Assembly (NCBI GenBank): GCA_029204225.1
Contig: CM055097.1
Location: 26,321,039-26,385,038, forward strand
DNA: 64,000 nucleotides
Direction: 5' to 3'
Source: Diphasiastrum complanatum
Taxonomy: Eukaryota > Streptophyta > Lycopodiopsida > Lycopodiales > Lycopodiaceae
The notes beneath the pieces are model-generated. The model worked only from the letters and a program-made list of their open reading frames with translations, searched no databases and was not told where the DNA came from. Below are positions 57,401 through 64,000 of this stretch, one piece after another; position 1 is the first letter of the stretch, and each line of letters opens with the position of its first letter. Made by a program: the position numbers and the translations under genes.

Positions 57401-60400
57401 ACTCAACAAAAGAGAAACTAATGATCAAACCTCAACTAGCTTTACACCTCTATGCATGTAGAGGAGTATCTATAACATTTGATTACGAGTTTAGTAAAGG
57501 AGAGGTTTTTGGCAATTGAATACTGAAATTTGGTAGTGTAGGGCAAGTTTCTGTAGGTATCACCATGCACTTCTCCGCATGTCCTAATTGGAGTCCCTGG
57601 GCCTTCACAAGGTTATTATCATTCCATTTTTGGCCTAGTTCGGAGTGACGAGGCGTAACTAATAAACTCACATACTGGAGTGTCGAATATCCACATCAAG
57701 GATTATTCTAAATCCTCTAAACCAGAAATGGACATAACACTTGGCATCCAAAGTTTCTCTGGACCCAGGTTCAAGCCCCCTTGGAAACCAAGATGCATGG
57801 TCCAAGAAAAGCTGCCTTGCCAAAATCACAAAAATGTGTATCAAGTGCATCTGTCTTTCTCCGGGATGGATATGTGAATGGATGAAAAAGTTAGCTTTTA
57901 TGTCAAGATGTAAAACAGGCTAATTTCATCACTCTATTAAAGCTTTTTGCTGAGAATTGTAGGTCCTCTCTGCCTATGGTGATCTTGTTGCCATTATTTT
58001 TCTTCAAAGCTTTTGTATCTTATCTGCAGCCAATCAATATTCTCATATAGCACATTCAGGGTCTTGGATCTATTTCATGCATCATAGGGTGGTCAAATGG
58101 GTACAATGTCCACCTTTCACTCAAGATGAACTTCCAGCATATGGGGGTTTTATTCATTCCAGGCTTTGTATGTTCTCTGCAGCTAATCAATTTCCTGTAC
58201 CATAGGGTGGTCAAACGTGAAATTCACTTATGATGGCCTTCACGCATAGGGGGATCTCATTCAATTGATTGAACTTCCGAACACTATGTGCATGATATGA
58301 TGGTTTTTGACATTGAAGTATTCTTTCATGCTTGGTGTTTTCTGTAGATCTCATCTTGTTCTTTCAAGGACAATATTATATAAGATAAGGGCTGGAACAC
58401 CTCATCTTCTACATGTGTCATTTCTATTAAAAATGATTCGGTAAGAGATGGAATCTGTATCAATCCACTTTGACTTTCAGAATTTATGAGAGCTCATAAG
58501 AGGACTTTCATGGTTTCAAGCCTTGCTATTGAGTAGCACAAACTGCTGTATACTTGACCAGATATCTGCTGTAACTTTGTAACTTGCCTCTGATCGGCTG
58601 TTAACTTGGAGTGGCAAGTGGCCTACCAGTCAGGGGGATGTGCTGATTTCTCTTTTCTAGCAGTGGCGTTCCATGCAGTTATCATTCCAACCCACTTTTC
58701 TTTTGCTGTAGAATGTTTGCTTGTCAAAATTCTACAGTTTTCAGGCTTTATCATGATCTATCTGTACGAGTATTCATTGCCCCTCTTGGATACAGATTTT
58801 AAGCTATTTGGTTATGAGCTTGTGCGGAAAGCTCTATTCTGATAGATATATCAGCTCTTTGATTTTAGAAGGCTCCTGATAGGCTTATTATGAAGCCTGT
58901 AAGTAAAGACCCTATGTGAATTTTTAGTTTGAACTCTTGCTGGAAGAGGAAAGGTTCCTTAAGTGGTGGAGAATAAGATTCAACACTTGGTTGCGTGTCC
59001 CTGTCTTTCATATCCTTCATCCTTGTGAAGTGTAGGCAAATAAAGGTTTCGGTTTGTCAATAATGGACAGGGGAGCTGATGATGAATTTTGAGCTGAAGT
59101 GTTTCTGCTATTGTCATCTGCAGCTTCTGGATCACTTTATGCATGGGGTCGTGGGTTTTTTGGTCGGCTTGGAACCGGCAAAGAGACAGATGAACTTTCA
59201 CCAGTTCCCATCCTTTTAGGCAACATAAATGAAACAAGTGCTTCATGCAAGTTGAACATTCAGGAAACGAGTTCCCAAAAAAGAGAGAAGGCAAGATGTG
59301 TGGTGGGAGTTGCAGCGGGTGCTTATCACAGCCTTTCTTTGTCAGGTGCACAGTTGTAGCCAGATGGTGTGTATAACTAGTATCCTTCATGGATATGGCT
59401 CTTTTTTTGAATGATGTATTTGTACCCTAACAGTTAATGTCTTTATTGAACTTATGCTCTTTCTTCATCTTGATTGTTCATTTTGAGACTGATCCAATGT
59501 TTTCATTCTAGTTGCAGCCGATGGAGTTGTTTGGTCCTGGGGTTACAATGAATGTATCCTTATTTTGTGTCCATTCTCTTAACTTTTTTGCTTCCATGAT
59601 TTTTGATCTGAAGGTCCAACAAGTCTATCTGGCAAAGTGGTATGTATGAAAGATGTAGAATAGGTAGTTTGAGGGTTCAAGTATTTTTGTGTAACTGGTC
59701 GGAACTCATCTTGTTCAATCAAGTTTTATAAATCAAATTCTCCTTTTCTTGGTACTTAATCCAGATGTAGTTTCAGTGGAATGTGGACCGTGAGGGCTAT
59801 TCATGGATCCCTCAAGACAATAATTTACTATCTTTTATGATTAATAGAACCCCAAAAATAGAGTTTGGTTCTTATGAAGATTCTGGAGCATTATGACAGG
59901 TTGCAATAAGTACACTACTTTGCTAGAATCAAACATGAAGATTACTTTTTGACAACTTACTTCAAATAATGTATAAGAAATTTCATATTTCTCATTTAGT
60001 TGCGATGGTAGCCTTAAAGACTCAATGAAATGCTATGGAAAACTTATTACCAGTCATTTAGGCGGATAAGTTCAAGTGGAACCTACTATAAGTCATGGAC
60101 ATGGTTCCATAGACCTAACAGATGCAACTTTGCAAAGTTGTGACATGATTAAAGAATTGGGACTTATGGTGACACTATTGGTCTCCACATGAAATCACTC
60201 ATTTCAACAAGGATATTTTTTGTGTGGATGGATGTAGGTGAGTAGGATCCCCTTAAATTAAAGGAGTGGTGTATATGTTGGGATGTTGCCTTTTTATGGT
60301 TTTATGGATTTCAATTGTTTCGAAATTAAATGATTGGGACAATGGATCAATTTCATCTTATATTATGATCACTTAAGGTGGTGTGATGAATTTGTCAAAA

Positions 60401-60677
60401 ATTGCTTCGATTTGTTAGGTTTTTAAAACACACACACACACACACACACATTATACACGTATATAAATTATTCATGTGCGCGCACGCGTATTCGTGCATG
60501 CGTGCGTGCGCATGTGTGTGTTTGTATCTTGGATATTCATTTGTCCCCAAATCAATTTAACTCGACCTTGGGGTGAGAAAAGGAGTTTTCAACCAATGAG
60601 GTTTATTTTAGAGACATGCATGCAGATCAATAATTTTTTAAGTACATGTATAAATATTCATGTTACTTTATACATCT

Positions 60678-60750
<73 letters not shown>

Positions 60751-60955
60751 ACACACACACACACACACACTTTTTGTTCTTAGTTCCAAGTGTCCTCCTT
60801 AAGTTATCATAGATGGGCAACTTGGGCGCAAGGATGGGAGTGGCTCAGTTCCTGGTCCTATATGCTTCCATAGCAACACCAACGAAGTGGAGTATGACCA
60901 CATTCTTTCTTTACAAATAGATGGAGAAAATGATATACCTTCTTGCCCCGTTAAG
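54478..60955 (+). CDS. RCC1-repeat protein, 5' part (4 exons; continues beyond window)
   Basis: Exons 54478-54571, 59124-59345, 59518-59553 and 60813-60955. All introns are GT-AG, the phases fit (1,1,1,0), and the sum is 165 codons. The start is the ATG after a (GA)-rich leader. The spliced text has two RCC1-type blades: VVQLAAGEAHTLALTASGSL, then YAWGRGFFGRLGTGKE; and CVVGVAAGAYHSLSLSADGV, then VWSWGYNEYGQLGRKDG. The HTLALT..G.L..WG pattern is diagnostic of the seven-bladed RCC1 propeller. Such proteins may act as Ran or other small-GTPase exchange factors, or in light, organelle or chromatin functions, so the exact role is not given by the repeats. Intron 1 is 4.55 kb and full of repeats; intron 3 (1.26 kb) carries microsatellites; intron 4 holds LINEs. 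The remaining blades must lie past the window. Exon 3 could also start at 59512, adding two residues. Confidence 0.85.
54882..54991. repeat. 110-bp element with GC-rich terminal inverted repeats
   Basis: GTAAAGTCCCCCGGACTGGG at the left faces CCCAGGTGGGGGCCTTTAC at the right. This looks like a small MITE in RCC1 intron 1. No convincing target duplication was seen. Confidence 0.6.
55120..55271. repeat. foldback (hairpin) repeat
   Basis: AAAAAGTGGACACATAGCAC on the left pairs broadly with GTCCACATACACTTTTT on the right. Inner arms GTGGACAGCCAATG and CATTGGCTGTCC also pair. An internal tandem repeat CACATAGCACATG..CATT.TGGTGGAATGTGCAT lies between. Confidence 0.75.
56107..56148. repeat. (GCGATTC)n short tandem array
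   Basis: Five to six copies of GCGATTC/CGCGATTC words in tandem. Confidence 0.8.
56420..57210 (-). mobile_element. copia 3' LTR inside RCC1 intron 1
   Basis: The right end ...AAATCCAACA at 57210 is followed by a minus-strand polypurine tract (ATTAAGGGGGAG). The minus strand has TATA sequence GACTATATAAAAAAG (56920-56906). A block of runs of G and C occurs at 56520-56640. The left edge is uncertain. Confidence 0.7.
56925..57150. repeat. minisatellite of GTCGATGGAGTCGA-type units in LTR U3
   Basis: About eight degenerate copies of (G)TCGATGGAGTCGA(C/T)T(T)GTCGAGTG. They lie upstream of the TATA box in the minus orientation, which is the U3 enhancer position. Confidence 0.8.
57211..57370 (-). 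pseudogene. copia RNase H end
   Basis: The minus frame LASSTDFMAANYFTKALSKD, then HHIKFNKMLNL, before a stop and the polypurine tract, is the usual copia C-terminus. It is truncated on its N-terminal side. Confidence 0.8.
57563..57735. repeat. dispersed repeat B, copy 2
   Basis: Matches 9487-9655 in the same orientation. It lies next to a SINE copy. Confidence 0.65.
57739..57797 (+). mobile_element. short tRNA-like SINE, copy 4 (5'-truncated, diverged)
   Basis: GGCATCCAAAGTTTCTCTGG, then CAGGTTCAAGCC, then GGAAACCAAGATGCAT. Box A is missing and box B is mutated. Confidence 0.65.
57801..59123 (+). other. remaining RCC1 intron 1 sequence
   Basis: No repeat or coding feature recognised. The branch/acceptor region ends TTGTCATCTGCAG at 59123. 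Confidence 0.5.
60429..60522. repeat. (CA)n and alternating purine-pyrimidine tract
   Basis: (AC)11 at about 60429-60450 is followed at 60474-60522 by nearly unbroken alternation of GC, GT and AC steps (TGTGCGCGCACGCG and similar). It lies in RCC1 intron 3. Confidence 0.85.
60682..60770. repeat. (GA)n(CA)n compound microsatellite
   Basis: About 65 bp of GA pass directly into about 24 bp of CA, ending 42 bp before RCC1 exon 4. Confidence 0.95.
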
Positions 60956-61082
60956 GTATTATGATTCTAGAGTCATTTGCTTGTTTGGTGTTTCTTAGCA
61001 GTTGCTAGGACTTGGAAATGTTCTTGCTATTTGGTAGCAATACCCCTCGCTTAAGTGAGTGAGTTATGAGCAAAAAGATCAC

Positions 61083-61086
<4 letters not shown>

Positions 61087-61145
<59 letters not shown>
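61087..61145. repeat. (GA)n at the 3' end of LINE copy 1
   Basis: About 59 bp of GA. On the minus strand it forms a (TC)n tail directly after the LINE end AATAAAGC. Confidence 0.92.
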
Positions 61146-61150
<5 letters not shown>

Positions 61151-63020
61151 TTTATTAATGTCTTTTGATGACAAAAAGCATATAAGACAGAGTAGTACAT
61201 CTCAAGTGTGTAGTAGCCAGGGAGCGTAGTAACTCCACAAAAACATCTAAGGAAATATAATCTGAAATACATAATGTCTACCACTAAAAAAAATAACTAC
61301 AACAAACAGAAGTATATCCAAGAGATAGCACTGTATGTGATATCAGCTGAGACCACTGAAGAAGTCTGTGATACGAGGCCCCTAGATGATATTGTAGTAG
61401 AGGGTGGGCGATGATGTTGTTTGTGTCGTCTCTGTGGGCGTTGACTCTGTCTAGTGTGTGACTTCTGAGGGCAAACTCTCCTGGTAATTGTAGGTGCTCA
61501 GACTATGGTAATACCTGAGGTCAAGCACTGTCTTTGATCTCGATGAGCTAGGTCAATGTCGATGTCATTGTTTGTAACCGAATCTGCTTGGGGACGGCGA
61601 CTAGTGAAAAAGTCCGTAATTTGAGGTTATGTATCACTATCCACTGAAGCATGGGCTCTCCGTAGCAGGGACCCGTATATCATACGGGCGACACACCTAG
61701 GATCTACATAAGTGATAAGAGCGTAAAGTGGGTGCATCTCTGAAAAGGCAATGGTAACGTCTCCGAGTCTCATAATAAGCCGACTAGAGAGGGACGCCAG
61801 AGACATTTGGACAGCTTACATACTTTTTGGACCCGTTGGGGATTGAGGGTGAATATATCGAAGACCAAAGTGATGGTCCTCAATACTTCCATAGCCTTCA
61901 TGCAGCGTCAGGAGATTGGCCCCGGGGCGCTCCCATGCCGGGGCCCCCCGGCTACCTAGCATGACTTGCCATCAATGTATCTAACCTGTCCATCTCTATA
62001 AATAGCAATTCTGCCTTGCTCATGAGCTTCATGAAAGCTCGTCGACGTTCTTCCACCTGAATAAAGGTAAGGTCATCATCCAAGTAAATCTTGGTACCCT
62101 TGAGTGTGGATTTAAGACGGAGGACTGATTTGCGTTCTTCCAACGATGTAAAACAAGCATAGCATTATCTTTGTTTGGACGCCAAACTTTATCGATTCCA
62201 TTGCTATGATGGGACATCGCAATGTTCAAAAAGTTACTTGCTTCCTGTAATGCATTTTGGGTATCGGGAATGCCACGGACTCTAACGTTATGCAATTTTT
62301 GTTCTCTCAAATTTTCTTCTGATAAAGTGGCAGCAATGAAACTCAACATGTGGTTACTTTCGTTGTCGTTTTTGAGGAGTGATGCCCACGTTTTGGTAGA
62401 TTCCTTATGTTGGGTCAGCTCTTGTTGTAATTCTTGGATCTTTGACGCAGCATCACCATTAATTGGAGGAGTGGCCTCACGTTCTATAAATATTGTCCGC
62501 AGCTGATGATTTTCTTCCCGTAGTTTTCAGTGATTCGACCTTTGCTTTGAGCTGCTTCAGTTCACAGGTGAGAAAGTTCTTGAAGGCTTTAGTGGTAGAA
62601 TAATCCATTGTAGAGAGAAAGAGAGTGAAAGCTGCAGATGGGGTGTGAGGTGAGGTATCCGATATCGGTAATGACGACTCCAACTGGAAGCCAGCAGGGC
62701 AGCCTTGCACAGGGACGGAAACAGGCCCTGCAATGAAAGGAGAGGGGGCGGATGCAGGAACCACCGTATCTGCAGCATCAGAGGAGGCAGAAACAGTAGG
62801 GGGGGCGTAGGCAGGGTCCACAACAGATTCCGATGCAACAGCGGCCAGGCATTCCGCAGCAGGGGGAGCGGACAGGCATTTTGCAGCAGCAGGAGGGGGT
62901 GCTGAGGAAGGGGGAACAGGGAGAGGAAGGAGGAGTAGGGAGGGGAGTGCGATAGGGGAAGCGTGGACTACTCTTTGCTTTTCTTGCCATGGAAGAAGGG
63001 GAGGGGGGGGGATGGAGGAA
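61146..63020 (-). mobile_element. LINE (L1-type) copy 1: ORF1 and ORF2 C-terminal end, ORF2 body missing
   Basis: Minus strand: an ORF1-like frame opens with ATG near 62990 (MARKAKSSPRFPYRTPLPTP), with a Pro/Ala-rich N-terminus. A helical stretch STTKAFKNFLTCELKQLKAK follows near 62600. The L1 ORF1p RNA-binding core follows: NVRVRGIPDTQNALQEA, DKVWRPNKDNAMLVLHRWK, LKGTKIYLDDDLTFIQVEER (62290-62040), with a frameshift between pieces. The 3' part at 61800-61690 encodes SAYYETRRRYHCLFRDAPTL, matching the Cys-rich ORF2 C-terminus of copy 2. It ends AATAAAGC then (TC)n. Endonuclease and most of RT are absent. Confidence 0.8.
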
Positions 63021-63025
63021 GTTGC

Positions 63026-63027
<2 letters not shown>

Positions 63028-63067
<40 letters not shown>
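63028..63067. repeat. (GA)n between the two LINE copies
   Basis: About 40 bp of GA. It is the (TC)n tail of LINE copy 2 and directly precedes the 5' end of LINE copy 1. Confidence 0.92.
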
Positions 63068-63071
<4 letters not shown>

Positions 63072-64000
63072 TATTAATGTCTTTTCCATGCCAAAAGGCA
63101 TATAAGCCTGTCAAATGTGGTAAGGGACTGCAATGTAATTGGTGACTGACGAAAAAGGCAATGATATCTCCCTTTGATCTCATAGTAAGCTAGACATATG
63201 AATAGGAAATGCTCCTCCTACTTGACCATAGATAAAGAGCACAGCTGGCAAAATCGCTCCTCTCGTGGGGTACCCTGGAAGCGTCTGGTATCAAATCTCA
63301 TCCCCAATCATGTCCAACATATAAAAGGAAAAGAATGCGTAATAATGAAGCATCAAGTCGAAGGGTGAGGATTTGCATGCTCCATCTGAAGTAGGGAACC
63401 AACATAAACTCGGCAATAAGTTGAAACATGGACTTGTAATCCATTATAGGCTCCCACATCATTCGAAAATACTTCTTACCATAAGGACAATAAAAAAGAG
63501 TACCAAACTCTTTTGGCATCACATCCTCCCAAACCTTATCATCAATGACTTGCTCACATAGAATAGGCAATGTACCAACATCATGATGAAGAGTAAGTGT
63601 AGAACCAAGAAAATTAGCAAGAGGTACTGATTTTAAAGAGGCATGTGCCTTCCCTTCGTTAAGACATTTCTTTGCTGTCCTGCAAAGTCTCCAATAGTCG
63701 ACAAGGAACTGTTCTGGGCTGTTCAACACTTTGCTGCCCAAAGTGTTTCCAGCATGGACCATGTTGTCCATTATCTTCCGCAGGCTACTCCTGAAGCATA
63801 ATGGACTGCTCATGATGTAAAATGGGCTGTAAATGACGAAAAGAAGATGACTGAACCTGCTGCCCAACGTCTTCATCATAAAAATTTGGCAAACTATCAA
63901 GAGATGCATCAACGATGGCGTCATCAAAGCTGTCCCTCGAAGAGGCATGGGATGACATAGAAGATTCTTCAAGTAATGAAAAATTCTCTCCAAACAAATG
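63068..64000 (-). mobile_element. LINE copy 2: ORF2 C-terminal part
   Basis: Minus strand: after an acidic Ser-rich frame at 63997-63785, a second frame gives PKEFGTLFYCPYGKKYFRMM, then EFMLVPYFRWSMQILTLRLD (63530-63330). The C-terminal zinc-knuckle-like region follows (EERFCQLCSLSMV and EEHFLFICLAYYEIKGRYH, with one stop), as in plant LINE ORF2 ends. The element ends GACATTAATAAAGC|(TC)n at 63068. It extends past the window. Confidence 0.75.

Noticed and set aside
60476-60802. 108-aa plus ORF in RCC1 intron 3
   Set aside because: It consists of alternating-repeat and (GA)n(CA)n translation; it lies inside a well-supported intron.
62705-62905. 66-aa Arg/Gly-rich plus ORF
   Set aside because: Antisense shadow of the Pro/Ala-rich start of the LINE ORF1.

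Overview
This is a nuclear window from a land plant with a large, repeat-rich genome. Four protein genes of plant-type families sit in about 50 kb of decayed LTR retrotransposons, LINEs, short SINE-like insertions and long (GA)n microsatellites. Plant-specific families (an ARO armadillo protein and a fasciclin-like arabinogalactan protein), plant-type LTR elements primed by initiator tRNA-Met, and a 4.5 kb repeat-filled intron fit a fern, lycophyte or gymnosperm better than a compact angiosperm. The species cannot be fixed from the sequence alone.

Genes. (1) 4349-5423 (+): a two-exon GET2/CAML-like receptor for tail-anchored protein insertion, 295 aa, with a (GA)n tract running into the start codon. 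(2) 18795-20846 (+): an intronless-CDS, 683-aa ARMADILLO REPEAT ONLY (ARO)-like protein with a long leader and an ACGT-core (G-box/ABRE-like) cluster upstream. (3) 34681-33752 (-): a 309-aa fasciclin-like arabinogalactan protein with signal peptide, one FAS1 domain, Pro-rich glycomodule and GPI signal. (4) 54478 to beyond 60955 (+): an RCC1-repeat protein, four exons visible (165 codons), continuing past the window. The genes are unrelated housekeeping or cell-polarity/wall genes and do not form a cluster.

Repeat layout. 0-1.2 kb: Ty1-copia pol (-). 7.0-8.1 kb: copia gag/protease (-). 9.7-11.5 kb: copia gag to integrase (+). 11.5-14.3 kb: a plus-strand LTR followed by its primer-binding site, split by a minus-strand copia deletion derivative flanked by 5-bp ATTGT duplications. 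15.3 kb: copia linker (-). 25.6-26.7 kb: copia remnant with a long ORF (-). 28.4-32.2 kb: pieces of two LTR elements, a gypsy pol fragment and a copia gag. 38.4-42.6 kb: a nearly complete but mutated Ty3-gypsy coding region with a chromodomain-like end (+). 46.06-52.83 kb: a structurally complete copia element (-) with 254-bp LTRs, AATTG target duplications, unusual AG...CT LTR ends, and a nested foreign copia segment. 56.4-57.4 kb: copia 3' end inside RCC1 intron 1. 61.1-64 kb: two minus-strand LINE copies joined head-to-tail through (GA)n tracts, inside RCC1 intron 4.

Most notable beyond the genes: a very short (about 86 bp) tRNA-like SINE family with clear target-site duplications at 16.5 and 24.0 kb and diverged copies at 35.4 and 57.7 kb; LINE copies bounded by (GA)n on both sides; and the copia element with non-TG/CA LTR termini.
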